Part shown: positions 47,798-60,519 of the stretch, in pieces
How positions within the stretch are numbered: the first letter of the stretch is position 1
How the letters are laid out: each line of letters begins with the position of its first letter
NCBI GenBank assembly: GCA_035236585.1
Contig: CP141139.1
Location: forward strand, 32,993,217-33,057,216
Direction of reading: 5' to 3'
Length of the DNA: 64,000 nt
DNA from: Warburgia ugandensis
Lineage: Eukaryota > Streptophyta > Magnoliopsida > Canellales > Canellaceae
Notes under the pieces: model-generated
Told to the model about the DNA's origin: nothing
The model's input: the letters and a program-made list of their open reading frames with translations, nothing else
Databases searched by the model: none
Position numbers and translations under genes: made by a program

Positions 47798-48954
47798 GGT
47801 GCGTTTAGGAAGAAATTAAAGCAAGAGAGTCAGATAGAAAAGTAGATTTTGTCATGCACAAGAATGCTTTTGGGTTTATTTTGGGTATACTAAGGACAAG
47901 AACATTGTTCTTGATTTATAAATCTTTTAGTAATGAAATTTTCTTTAGATAGAAATTTTACACAAAGGAGATTTATAAATTCTCTACATATAGAAATGAA
48001 GGATTTTCCACTACAAAGTTTAAGATGTAGCTCTTCAAAAGAAAAAGAAAAAAACAATTTTACTATAAAAATTGTTGCAGATGTGTCCACAAATCCAATG
48101 ATTGCATAGGAGTTCAAGCACTACTTGAACATGATAAAAGTGAAGTTGGAGATTATTATACTTGGTATCTTTTAACCCAACTTCTAGACAATGATTTTAT
48201 TTAATGGTTTAGGGATATCTTAGGTTATTAGATTTCTAATAAGTAGTATATGGAACAAAGTGCACATATTTTAAAAATATGATCATTGATGAGAGGATTA
48301 TTCCTATAGGAGGGGAGAAGATCAAATAGCCTCCTCAAAGAGTTGACAAAGTGAGTGGGCGGGTATAGAGGGGTTGGCCAGTTTGTTGAATCAGACAAAG
48401 TTAGGACTAGGATGCCTTGATGGTGTATGTGTGTGTAGTTAGTATTCTCAAAAGCCAAAGATGATGTTCTCGTAGGAGCAAATAGGTGGAGCTATATTAG
48501 TTTTGTTTGTAATACAAAGGCAGAAGGTTCTATGATCTCTGCTTGTGTCCTTTTAGTTCTATATGATTTTATGTCCTAAGCCTAGATAAAGGAGGAGGGA
48601 TGTGCTACGTTCTAACTGATGTAAATTTCTTTGGAAAATATTAATATGAATCTAAACCATTAGGTATTTTCTCAAGCTTGGGCATTCTCCATAAGCAATG
48701 CATTGCTTTGGAGCCTGTATGTAGTAGGAAGTGGGCAAGGGGTGCAAGGATATTTCCTTGGAAAGTGACAGACTGCTTCTGATCCTGAACGTAGGGGGAA
48801 ATAGACAGGGGTTCTTGTGTTATTCTAGTATGTGTAGATAAAGAGACTAACTCAGAAAAATAAGATTTGTATTGCCACATAAAATACTGGCGCATTGACA
48901 AGTAAGAGTATGGAATAATGAAATGTAGGAGAGTCAAAATAACTTGTGTCCAAT
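47798..48954. other. Unresolved, possibly decayed retroelement
   Basis: The position after a possible primer site suggests decayed retrotransposon interior, but no gag or pol motif could be read with confidence. A minus-strand open frame of 106 codons at 48641-48961 was not recognised. Confidence 0.3.
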
Positions 48955-49600
48955 AAACCAAATGGAAAGATGTGAAAATTTGAGAAAATTCATGGGTATA
49001 AGCTATGGTATATAGGAAAGGACAATAATAGAAATGGTAGGAATAATGGTAGATAAAGAATTAAAGGATAAAGTTGAAGATGTTAGAAGAACTAGTGATA
49101 GAATTTTATAATTAAAACTTGTGAAAGGAGTAATACAAGAAATTTCCAACACTGAGGGGATATTTATAGGAGCAAATTTAAATGGTTATGTAGGAAAAGA
49201 AAAGGAAGGATATAATAGGGTGTGGTATTGGAGAAAGAAATGAGATTAGAAAGATATGCTCTATTTTACTTTGGCATATAATCTAACTCTGGCAAACACA
49301 GTTTAAGAAGAGGGATGAACACTTACTAACCTTTAAAAGTGGATTATATAAAAGCCAAATAGACTTTTTTCTATTTAGGAATATTGAGAGATCAATGTGT
49401 AAGGACTATAAAGTGATACTTTATAAGAGTTTAGCCACATAACATAGGTTAATGGTTATAAATATTTATACTAAGAGATAGAAGAAAAGAAATAAACTTA
49501 ATAGATATCCAAAAACTAAGTTGTGAAACTTAAAAGGAAACAAGAGAACATCATTTGGAAACAAGTTGATGGTAGAAGGAAAGTAGAACAATAAAACAAA
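48955..49600 (+). pseudogene. RTE-type LINE, endonuclease region fragment
   Basis: Mixed-frame translation gives a segment like the apurinic-endonuclease half of plant RTE elements: a GFGERNE-like segment near 49225, then FKKRDEHLLTFKSG and SQIDFFLFRN near 49300-49380, and MCKDYKVILYKSLAT then HRLMVINIYTKR. It would precede reverse transcriptase in an intact element. The reverse transcriptase half does not follow here; a tail of the same clade is at 61785. Confidence 0.65.
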
Positions 49601-50634
49601 ACTTTGATCTCTTCTCAATTTCCTTCAAGATCTTAACTGAAAATAGTGTTATTTGAACAATTCCATAAATGTCGTCCCTTTTTTTCTCCTCTTCTTTTAT
49701 TACTTTAGTAACATCTATTGTGATAGATTCTTCTTCTCAAGCCTCTAATAACCCTTTGTAGATGAATACCATTTCATTCACCAATGTGTGACTATCACCA
49801 CAGAACCTTTCTTACCATTCATTTAGTAGGAGAAGAGCCCAATTTTAGTTAAAATTAAATATGCATAAGTTAATTGTTTTCTTTTTAAATATTCATAAAA
49901 ATGAAGTCAACATAACTGTACTCTACCCTGCATTGAATTGTTGACATCAACTTCTTCCCAATTGATGCTCCTTTAGCTTCCAATCTATTTCTTCCTCTCC
50001 CAGTAAGAGATATGTTGATCTCTAATTGGAAGTTTTTTGGTCTTTCTCATTGTTCTACTAAAAAGAAGAACCAAGGAACAATAAATTCAACCTCATTTTG
50101 TCACTCTTTATTTAGGATTTAATCATTTAAGACATCTTCAACTTTATTTTCCTTCTAGACCTCTTAAATCTCTATTCTTAATTAAAGGAATGTCATAAAT
50201 GGATTAAATACTTTAAATGGATTCATATTTATTTTCCTTACTTTATTGCTAACAAAGTTTTGACTCTACAAACTAGGATCTTAGTGATTTGTTGAAGATA
50301 TCTCCACAATTTAATCAATACAAGGGCCTCTTTTTGTTTACCATACCCACAAGTATCATCCAATTCAAGTACATCTAGTAGCTCATCAACCGTTTGAAAT
50401 GTAACCTTTATCATTAGGTACAAGGAATATTAGATATAACCATTGATACCCTTTTTTAGAAAAGCTATAACCATCAACACCTTAGTAAAGTTATCCCCTC
50501 ACTGTGTGAGTTAAATCACTCCATTAACATTTCCTTTGTTCTCCATTTGATTGTGGCAAGGAGCTAGTGCTATCTTGAGACTACTATAATAAAAGAACTA
50601 GTTTGTATATCCTGGTTGAGGGAATATTCTCCCC

Positions 50635-50664
50635 TAACCCTAACCCTAACCCTAACCCTAACCC
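50635..50664 (+). repeat. Short interstitial telomere-like array, five TAACCC units
   Basis: Five perfect hexamers follow CCCC. The complement is TTAGGG, the vertebrate and Asparagales-type telomere unit, not the TTTAGGG found in most plants. Confidence 0.95.
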
Positions 50665-51280
50665 TCAGTCTCATTCCTTTTTCCAACTTTTTAGGTCTTT
50701 AAAAGCTCTTGATCAAGCATCTTTTTCATTTGAAATAAGATTTCATGTCTATTCATCTAGCAGAATGTTACAAACTTCACATTTTTATAGTCACACCTAG
50801 TAGAACCATTAATTGTCAATTTATTATTAACCTAATTCACCATTCTTACAGGAAAAGAAGTACTGTCTAAAATTTTATCAATGAAACTATGTTTGAGAAT
50901 ATGCTTCCTCTCTAGACTTCATATTCAATGATTTAAACAAGACTCATCCACATTCCTCTCTAGGGCAATGTAGCATCATTATCTTCTTGAAAGAAATATC
51001 TTGCTTGACCTCTTTCAAATGAGACATAGATTGAAAGGTCTATTGCCCTTCCTATCTAGTTCCTTGGGTTTTAGATGAATCAAATTTAGTAAATAAATGT
51101 TCCATATAATAAAATCCTTCTCTATTATTTGTCCAACTTCCCACACTATTTGCAAGTTGAATAAGAAGCAAAATTTCTATAATCACAATCAACATATGTA
51201 GTATCTCTTTGATTCTTTTTGTATCTCTTGATTCTATTTTTTTAATTCTTTTGCTTTTGTTCAATGATTGCTTACAGCAT

Positions 51281-51386
<106 letters not shown>

Positions 51387-52465
51387 TTGTTGTTGCCTTC
51401 TTAGTCTCCATATACACTTTTGGTTCTTAATATATCCCTACCTTCATAAGAAGAAGAGAACATATCTAACACCAATAACCATCAATTTCATGTAATTCAA
51501 TCTATAATTGAGAGCTCTTGCAACCATATATTATCAACTATAAGTTGAAACTTTTATTGAAATCTTTAACAAACCATGAGCATTGATGCCTACTTCATGT
51601 TTCTTTATGACTTCATCTTCATTGGAGAAAGAACGAACCTCTCTCCTCCACTAAAAGAGTAGGTTCCTCAAAGACAAAGAGGAGGAGTTACAATTTGAGC
51701 TATAATCTTGGTTGAGTGCCCAAAAAAATGTGATAAAAGTAGCAACTTAGGATGGAAGCATGGCATCAGACCTAGTTGTTTGAACCTCAAGATGCACTTC
51801 TCCTTAAGGAGGATACACCTCAACCTTTATACCATAGTGAAACCTCTATAGCTCTCCTTTTTGTGTTTGGTATTGATTATATCTTCGGAGATAACATATT
51901 CTGGACAAAGATATCTTTGGTCTTTTCTATCACATTAAAATCTCCTTAAATGATTTTGGTTTCACTAATCTTGACATAAGAGAGGGAATTAATCTTGACA
52001 TCAAGCTTGTCAATTATAAATCCTTTCAGGCCATTTGTTGTCATGAATTAAAGTCCTAGCTAGAGGAAAAAAGGTGGCATCTTTTAGACGATATGATGAA
52101 GCCCAACATGCTAATAATAGTTCTGAAGACAAATAAATTAAAGATGATCAATAATCTTGGGGAGCAAATTGCTATAGAAATGTATCTATTTATACTAAGT
52201 AGTTCAACACATTCCTTTTCATTGATAATAAATAGTTAAGCAACTCACTAGCTTTACTTGTTGGGTAAATGCTTTAACTTCATTAATAAAATGCAAAACT
52301 TATAAAGAAAAGGACAATAAGAGTAACTACTTAATGGTCATGCTAACTCCCACTCCCATAACATCTTTAAGAAAAAATAATATAAAAGCAAATGTAGTGA
52401 CACAAATAATTCCAAAGATACAACATTCCTAGAATTTTAGTTGATTTGATTGAAGAAGAAGAATC

Positions 52466-52468
<3 letters not shown>

Positions 52469-52539
<71 letters not shown>
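52469..52539. repeat. (CT)n microsatellite, ~70 bp
   Basis: Uninterrupted CT tract. Confidence 0.97.
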
Positions 52540-52542
<3 letters not shown>

Positions 52543-52904
52543 AGCAAAATAATTTGATTAAAGGAGTCATAGAAAAGCATGAACTCTCATCAACCCCAAT
52601 TTTAAACCATTCTCAAACTATGAAAATTCAAGCAGTCATACCACAATAAGAAAAGGTGGATATGAGATAAGATTAGTAGTGTAACAACAACTTAGAAGGT
52701 ATTATAGGAAGGGAATGGGCTCCAAATAGTGGAGTAAAATCATTGCAAGAACGATTATGAAACCCCTAGCAACAAGGGGACTTCTCACCTACTAAAGAAC
52801 ATGAAATCCTATGTTAAGAGGGAAATAGGGACATAAGACAGTAGTAGTATGTTATTTCAAGTGGTATTCTCACTCTTACAAATCACCAATTTCACGAAGT
52901 GTGT

Positions 52905-53420
52905 ATCAGAAAGGACTTGTCTAGAATGATTAACCATACTACATGAATATCTTGTCAAGACAACCAAGCCCACATGGTTTCAAGAATTCATTAACAATCT
53001 TCAAATTGACTTCAAAATTTCATTTAGGAATACAATTAACAATGACCACTTATCACTTTATAAGGAGGAGAAAACAAATTTAAAGAAGTTTGTCTATCAC
53101 AATCTTCCTGAGTAATCAATTTGATGATGGTATGTGGACATCCAACCAAAGCTTGAGATACATTTGTTTGATGGCTCACTACATTGATGCTAATTGGAAA
53201 TTATAAAAAAAGGATTCTTAGTCTCTCTAAATAGCCCTCTCCACCAAACTTTGTGATATGCATTTTCAACTTTCCAAATACCTATCTTCATGTGGATAAG
53301 ACTTGGAATTACATTAAGTAATAGGACTTGTAATGATCATGAACCAAATAGAAACCAAACAATTAGGTTTTTGGTCCTTAAAGTTGGAACTAAACTTTGG
53401 TTATGGTCTTGGTGAATTCA
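52905..53420 (+). pseudogene. hAT-superfamily transposase remnant
   Basis: Mixed frames give the order seen in plant zf-BED hAT transposases: a LTILHEYLVKTTKP segment, FINNLQIDFKIS, RNTINNDHLSLYKEEKTNL, then MWTSNQSLRYICLMAHYID and ANWKL. The conserved ITAHFID-type motif is therefore represented by LMAHYID. The N-terminal BED finger and the C-terminal dimerisation domain were not found. Stops and frameshifts show it is dead. Confidence 0.7.
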
Positions 53421-55327
53421 AAGTGGTTTGACTCTAATTTTGAGGGGTAACTAAGCCAAATCTAGACAATTGACAACCTTAGTAATAGACATAATCATGG
53501 TAATTCCAAAATCTATAAAATTGAACTAGTGACAGGTTCAAATTTTAAAGAATGAAAAATTAGATCATGTTTTGTTGAATGTTCGCAACTATGAGATTGC
53601 CTTCTTTGAAAAGAAGCCTAGTGATCCAACTATATAGCACCACCATCTAAAGTGAAATTATATGAAAACTGGATGAAAGAAAACAAGGTGGTAAAATGCT
53701 ATTTCCTAAATTCTATTAGTAAGATGCTTTGAGGAATTTTAAAGAACTTCAAATCTGCAAACGATCTTATAAAAACAATGATAAGTAGTTTGCTGAAACT
53801 TCAAAGTCAGGGAAATTGATAGTTAAGTTGAATAACTCAAACGCTCACTTGGATATAATGCAAAGGATCAATTCTTCAAATGATGAAGTGTTATTTCATA
53901 TCCTTGGGCATTAAGTTGGATGAAGAATATGTTACTTTTATCATCTTAAATAGTTTGCCCAAGGCATATGAGAACTTCCTTATAAATTATAACACAAATG
54001 AGAGGAAGTGGACCAATGAATGAGTTAGTTAATAGGAGTATTCTTAAATCTAATGGTAGAAGCACAATGATAAGGAAGGCACAAATTTGGCTACATATAA
54101 AGGAAATCTCATGTTTAAGCCAAACAAAGGTTTTCAAAAGAGTAACAAAAAATTTAAAAAGTTAACTCAGTTATAAAAAGAATAATATAGATTTGAAGAA
54201 AGATTTCTAGTCAAAATAGAAGGTGTTTTTATTTTATTTTTTATGATAAGAAATAAGCTCGCTTCAAGGCATATTGTCTGAAATTGAAGAAAAGATAGAA
54301 TGTTGCCAATCTAGGTCACATTGGTTCTTTCGTTTGTTCTGAAGTTAATTATGTGGATGTCCCTCCTACTACTTGGCGGATTGATAGTGTACAATCCACA
54401 TCTAGAAACCTTATAGGGGTATTTAGAACTAAAGAAATCAAAAGACAATGAGATATCTAAATGGGAAACAATCAAAGAGTAGCAATGATGGGAGTTGGGA
54501 TGTACATTTTGAAGTTTCTCGATGGATGGTACTTAATTTTGAAAATGCTCTAAATGCACTTGATATAATGCATAATCTATCTTCTATATCTGAGATAATA
54601 TAGGTTTCACTATATAGTTTAGTGGTGGAAAAGTTGTAATAAAACATAAGAATTTCCATTGGCTGGTGATAAAAAGGTTAACAACCTTTGTTAACTTTTC
54701 TTGCACGAATTTTTGCATATTCTTTTGTATAAATTATATTTGATTTGAATGTTAAATCATCTAATTCTAAGAGACAACAAGGACCAAAGAGATCTCTTTA
54801 TCTATGACATCTTCCTTCAAGACATATTGATAACGAGAAACTTGAAATTTAGTGTAGAAGCATTTTGAAAAAGGAAAATAGTGAGGACTGCAAAATTTGT
54901 TTGAAGGAAAAAATGGTGCAATATTCTTTACTAAAGGGAAAAAGGTCTTAAATTCTTCTTGACCTTCTTCATTCAATATTTGTGGATCTTTGCAAACTTG
55001 AAATAAAGGCCAAAAGTATTTCATCACTTTCATAGATGATTACTTTCAATATGGGTTGTCTATCTCATTGCAAAGAAGTTTGATGTTTTTGAAGTTTTCA
55101 AGGACATTAACTCTCAAGTTAAAAATCACTAGATTTTTTTTTATATATTAGTAGTGCCAAAAAAACACTTTCTAAGCCATGAATAAGCAAAAACCAATTT
55201 TGAATCATATAAGGGCATAGGGTTATGATTCACATGCCATTGTAAGTAAACTATGTAGTTCATTTTGGAAGACAAATCACAAAATTATCAATTTATTGAA
55301 TATTCCAAACATTCTAAAATATATGGC

Positions 55328-55581
55328 TGATGAAATTTATGAAATAGCTTCATATTTTTCACATATTAGCATGGTCTTATATATACAGGAGGGTCTTCAT
55401 CGTGTATGGAGTGGAGGATCCTCTTCTCTCCATATAAGGGAAGGGATAGCTAGATATATCTTCCTTACATAATTGGTCTCCTAATATATTCCTAATTACA
55501 TGTCAATCTTCTAAATTATAGGTAAATATGAAGACTAAATTAGGAAATATACTCAAACTCTAAAGCTATAATTATAATTCA
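55328..55581 (-). repeat. 3' LTR of the minus-strand copia
   Basis: It aligns along its whole length with 60265-60519, with a mismatch roughly every five bases by eye. Shared blocks include CTCCATATAAGGGAAGGGATAG (minus one or two bases) and TAATATA. The polypurine tract lies on its right. Confidence 0.88.
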
Positions 55582-55629
55582 ATTCTCCCCTCAAGTTGGT
55601 GAATAGATATAATTCATTCTCAACTTAAT

Positions 55630-56000
55630 GATAATGGGTATCATAAGTTGTGCAATCAAGACTCTTTGTAAATACATCTGCCAGTTGTTTTTTTAGTAGA
55701 ATGAAGGGAATATACAACTCTTTCGAGTCTAGTTTTCCCTAATAGTGTGCCATTCAACCTCCACATGTTTTGTCTAATCATCTTTCATGATATTATAGGC
55801 AACTGCTATAGTTGACTTATTATCACAGTGTAGCTTTAGTGATCCATCAATCTCAATCTTTAAGTCCCTTAGAATAATCCAAATCCATATTAGCTAACAT
55901 ATGTTGACAGCCATGGGACTCTAAATTTAGGCTTTATACTTAACTCAGCCACCACGTCTTGCATCTTACTTTGCCAGATCACCAAATTGCCTCCCAAGAA
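55630..56000 (-). pseudogene. Copia RNase H, C-terminal part
   Basis: The minus-strand frame near 55680-55720 reads KKQLADVFTKSL, the QLADxxTK motif at the end of copia polyproteins, followed by a YxxxxxKLRM-type tail. The upstream RNase H core is too broken to read as one frame. Confidence 0.65.
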
Positions 56001-56219
56001 GTTATAATATCCTGTAGCAGATCATATGTTAATACGAGACCCTGTCCAATCAACATTTGTATATGCTTCTACCTACATATTACTATTCTTAGAGAACAAT
56101 AGACCTTTTTGAGGACAAGATTTCAAGTATCTCAAAATTATGAGTGCAGCTTCCATATTCTCCTCTCTTGGATCATGTATAAACTGACTTGCAAAGCTTA
56201 TTGCATAAGCTATGTTAGG

Positions 56220-56519
56220 TCAAGTGAGTGACATATATATTAATCTACCACCAGCTATTGGTACTTCCTCTAAGAAATAAAGATTCCTTACTTTGAGTGA
56301 GCTATCTCTATGCCAAGAAACTTCCTTAAGTATCATAGTTATATATATATATATATATATATATATTTCAAAATCTTGAGTCATTTTGTGCTTAAAACTC
56401 TTTGCATCATTACCTAGCATAATAATATCATCAACATAAACAACTAGCACTAATAGTTTACCCTTCAAAGTGTTTTTGATAAATAGGGTGTAGTCTCCTT
56501 GGCTTTGTCTATAGCCCAC
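56220..56519 (-). pseudogene. Copia reverse transcriptase, palm region
   Basis: This 99-codon minus-strand frame reads YRQSQGDYTLFIK and VLVVYVDDIIMLGND, with the catalytic YVDD intact near 56430. It is then interrupted by an (AT)n run (56341-56368) that replaces part of the domain with Ile/Tyr repeats and shifts the frame. It ends with a VPIAGGRLIYMSLT segment, matching the copia VGKLIYL block. Confidence 0.85.
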
Positions 56520-56964
56520 TCTCGGTCATAAACTTGGTGAATCTACCAAACCATGCTTCTGGGAATAGTTTAGCCCATAAAGTGATTTCTATAACTTGTA
56601 ACTTGCTCACAATTGTAGCCTTTCACATTTAGGCCTCGAGGAATGTCCATGTACACTTTCTTCCCTAATTTTTCCTTGAGAAATACGTTTTTCACATTAT
56701 ATGGAACTTTCTAATGATCACATTTCAATGTTTTATATTGGACTTGAGAGTCACAATCAGGTGTCTCACATTCATCTTATTGTGTCTCTGCTAGTACTCT
56801 TCGCTTCTCATATACTTGAAAAAGGTTTGTCTCTTCTTTAGGTTACTACTATGAAGCTTTTTTAATATAAAATCATGTTGAGCTCATGATTCCTCTTGAT
56901 TTTCATAAGTTTTTGTTATTAGTGTCTTAAGCTAAAGTTTATATAGAGGGAACATGCTCCACAT

Positions 56965-57516
56965 TTAGTTTAGATCATTAGAAATCTCCCCATGCCTACC
57001 AAAGGTAGAGTAGTAGGGAGTATTCTCATGGAATATGACATCTTGACTAACATATAATTGAAGGTTGGAAGGATTAAAGCACTTGTAACCTTTATTGATT
57101 GCTCGAGTACAAAAAGGATGATGCATTTCATGACTCAAGGTTCTAGTTTCCCTACTCCTTGATGAACATAGGAGACACAATTGAAAACATGAAGAGGAGG
57201 TTAATTTATTTAAAGGGAAATCGGACATGACTCTTGGAAAACTTGAAGTGGTAATTTGTAAGCCAAGACCTTAGATGTTGCTCCATTGATTAGATAAGAG
57301 GATGTGAGATCTGCATCATCCCAAAAAAAATTAGGCACATTTTTGTGAACAAAAGACTACAACTTCTAAGAGATGATGATTCTTTCTTTCAAAAATCTCT
57401 TTTTGTGCAAGAGTATTTACACATGATTTGGTGTCACCTTTTTCTATAAATAATTTTTGTAATAAACTTGTAAGGTATTCACCCCCATGGTTACTATGCA
57501 CTCTTCTGATTTGCAC
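56965..57516 (-). pseudogene. Copia integrase region
   Basis: Frame 57516-57331 reads HSNHGGEYLTSLLQKLFIEK then NTLAQKEIFERKNHHLLEV, matching the integrase core DNGxEY...TPQQNGxxERKNRHLLEV with the first catalytic aspartate replaced by asparagine-histidine wording. Frame 57228-56965 reads KGYKCFNPSNLQLYVSQDV then FHENTPYY, the C-terminal KCYSPxxxxxxVSxDVxFxExxPYY block. The two frames are offset, so the protein is broken. Confidence 0.85.
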
Positions 57517-58299
57517 ATTGAATTAACTAAAGATCCTACAATCAAAGTTGATGAACAAATGACTTACTTTAGATTTCTTTTTCATCAAATAGACCAAAAT
57601 TTAATGAGAGTATTCATCAATAAATGTAGCATACCATTTACGGCCAAAAGCATTTGCAACACAAGAAGGACCTCAAGCATCAAAACAAATTACTGCCAAC
57701 GGATTAGGTGTTATATTCAAATTGATTGGGTATGGGAGATGTTGATCCTTAGCCATCTCACATACATCACAATTTAAATTGGATTCACTTAAACCATGAC
57801 AGAGATTAGAAATATTTTTTTAAGAATGAAAGTGAAGGATGACCTAGCTGATGACGCCACAACCAGATTTCTTTGTCTCTTATTTGACCACATGATATCT
57901 AGCTATTGTTTCTTCATCTAATGTATTATAACTTGCCTCTTCAAGCCCAATCCTCTTTATTGAAGCTTGATCTTAAAAGAAACATTTAGATGTAGAGAAA
58001 CACATCAAACCATTTATATTTTTCTCTAGTTGGCTTACTAAGATCAAATTAATAGATAATTTAGGAACACATAATACAGAGTCTAAAGTAAGTTTAGATA
58101 ATCTTTGATGGTTCCTTTCCCATCCACTGATAGTTTCTAAGAACTACAAACTAATGCATATGCAATAAATAGTGTAGGATCACTTGTCATACAATGTAGT
58201 GATTCTAGAATCTATAATCTAAGGAATGCATGTAGAGTCATATATAACTTACAATGCAGTAAAGTAGTTCCTAGTTTTAGCTTCCTGTGTCTCAAAGGT

Positions 58300-59170
58300 C
58301 TAGAAAATAATAGGTGTTTGAGTTCGACAATCTACTCAGCACTACACATAATGCCTACTCCACTTCCTTTGACAAGTACCTTGGCCACGTGAGATTGACT
58401 AATCTTGCCTTCCTTTTTATTTTATCCTATCCTTCCATGAACTCTTAACCTGTGTTAATTGTATGACACCATTTTTTGTACTTCTCACACCATTGATCAT
58501 CTTTGGGGTCTTTCTTTTTCCTTAATGTTTGGATTTTGGTCCTCATAACTCACCATAGCCAAAGCTTAAGAATTGTCCCTCATCATGGCCACCTTCCTTA
58601 TCTCTTCACTTTGCACCATTAAAAACACTTCATCCAAGGATGGTAGGACACTCCTTTCAATACGTTTACTCTATTTCACAGACATCTTTTCTAAATTTCA
58701 TGTTAGAGTTTGATAATGATCCCACTCTAGTCACATGTTTCTCAATTGTTACAATATGTAGTAACATCTAAACCTCCTTTCTTTGTATTCCAAATGGCTT
58801 TACAAAGTTCAAATATTAGGGATCTATTGCCTCCCTCAGAGTAAACCTTCTCCACAGCTTCTGAGATTTTCTATGCAGTCTACAAGAATAGATATATCCT
58901 TTCAATATTAGCCTACATAGTACAAATCAGCCAAGACATAACTATGAAATTTTTTGGTAACTGTAGGATCAATTGCCCTCTTTATGCTTCCATCTATATA
59001 TCACATCATTTCTCTTCCTCTTGCAATTAACTTCATGGATTGAGCCCAATTGAGGTAATTGTATGGGTTCAATTTCTCAATGGTCGGCTGTGGATTGGAA
59101 AATTTGGTAGGCATGCTAGAAAACTTTTTCTACACTTTGATGTCTTCTGGCATTGTTTCTCTTCTTAGTT
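58300..59170 (-). pseudogene. Copia gag with zinc-knuckle remnant
   Basis: Near 58520-58425 the minus strand reads DDQWCEKYKKWCHTINTG, the position and spacing of the copia CCHC knuckle with one cysteine lost. Upstream sequence to about 59170 is gag by position but too decayed for confident alignment. Confidence 0.5.
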
Positions 59171-59377
59171 AGCTAAGGGCTTGATTTTCTTGGTTCTATG
59201 GCTCGGTTGGATAAGGATGGTACCTAAGGACATGTTGACTTGCACTGCTCACTTTTTTGGTGTGCATGTATGAGAAAGGTGTAGAGTTTGAGATCATGCA
59301 GGTTTAATCTCCAAGTTGGCACACACAACTAACCATTCCAACATTTGAATATAGTAATACACACTTTTCAAAGATGG

Positions 59378-59378
<1 letters not shown>

Positions 59379-59442
<64 letters not shown>
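59379..59442. repeat. (CT)n microsatellite, ~63 bp
   Basis: Uninterrupted CT tract inside the 5' leader or gag region of the minus-strand copia. Confidence 0.97.
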
Positions 59443-59445
<3 letters not shown>

Positions 59446-60252
59446 TTTTTGGGATTACTATTTATTAGTAACTGTATGCTTGCTAATAGAAACCAAGCCT
59501 ATGAGCCCTTGTTTTGAGGCTCTGATCAAGTCATTCCTACTTGTCAGCACCACAAATACTTAGATAACAACAACTCATTCTAAGAAGTTATTGCAATTGT
59601 TTCTCTTTTTCTTTTCCTCCAACTCACAACGGTGAGTGACTAGAACTTTTAGTCAAACATGGGCATAAGTATTGGGAGTTTTAGTAATTGAAGGATTTGT
59701 TTGATGACAATATTGGAAGATAGCAGAGGTCTAAGTTGTTAGAAGAAATCTCATTTGGCGAGGAAGTGGAAGATCAAATTGACAAAGGGGGATCCTTAGA
59801 TCATTATTGGGTTTGGTGGGTTTTGCAAACAAACAAGTGATGAAAAAAAATTCTCAAACATGTGTCAGATTTTGTGGGTTTTGTAGACAAACCAGAGGCT
59901 GGGGCTCTAGAAAGAAGTAACCAAATTAGTGATGAAAGGAAACCCTTAGATCTATTTGTATTTGGTGGGTTTTTAAGACAAACTAGAGAGCACAGCTCCA
60001 AAAAGAAGAAAAACAGCAAGGCCTTCAGAAATCTTGCCTTGGCAATAAGAGAAGTGACAACGTTTGACTATTTCTAAATAGGATCTTTGATCTGTAGGCT
60101 TTCATTCAAGAGACAAGTTTGTAATGGTTTAAGGGACAATTTGTGAAGTTGCAGATGGCACCAAAATCAGATGAGACAATTAGAAAATGGTTTCGTAATC
60201 GATTAGAGGTTAGAGATTATTGATGCCCTAAACCAACATAGTTTAGAACCAA
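59443..60252 (-). other. 5' leader of the minus-strand copia
   Basis: This lies between the primer site and recognisable gag. Two imperfect copies of a TTTGTGGGTTTTG..GACAAAC phrase (about 59815-59835 and 59870-59895, with a third variant near 59960) suggest a short local duplication. Overlapping open frames on both strands (59804-60077) come from this and are not considered genes. Confidence 0.45.
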
Positions 60253-60264
60253 GCTCTCATACCA
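60253..60264 (-). other. Primer binding site of the minus-strand copia
   Basis: TGGTATGAGAGC on the minus strand, immediately inside the right LTR, differs by one base from the usual initiator tRNA-Met site TGGTATCAGAGC. Confidence 0.85.
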
Positions 60265-60519
60265 TGATGAAATTTATGAAATAAATTCATATTATTCACA
60301 TATCAGAATAGGTTTATATATATATGAGGGTCTTCTCCATGTATGGAGAGGAGTATCCATTGTCCTCCATATAAGGGAAGGGATAGCTAGTTGTATCTTG
60401 CTCATATAATTTGTCTCCTAATATACTCATTATTAGATGTCAATCTCTATAACTATTGGTAAATCTGAAGATTAAATTAGGAAGTATATCTTAGACTCTC
60501 AGATTGTAATCATAATTCA
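60265..60519 (-). repeat. 5' LTR of the minus-strand copia
   Basis: TG..CA ended and paired with 55328-55581. A TATA-like run (TATATATATA, near 60313) lies in promoter position for minus-strand transcription. Confidence 0.88.

Larger units (their letters stand above)
55328..60519 (-). mobile_element. Complete but decayed Ty1/copia retrotransposon, 5.2 kb
   Basis: LTRs of ~255 bp at 55328-55581 and 60265-60519 both have plus-strand edges TGATGAAATTTATG and ATAATTCA. On the minus strand a primer site (TGGTATGAGAGC, 60253-60264) follows the right LTR and a polypurine tract (TTGAGGGGAGAA, about 55583-55595) precedes the left one. Domains run gag knuckle, integrase, reverse transcriptase, RNase H in copia order. 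Flanks ATGGC and GCTAT do not match, so no target duplication is evident. Confidence 0.88.
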
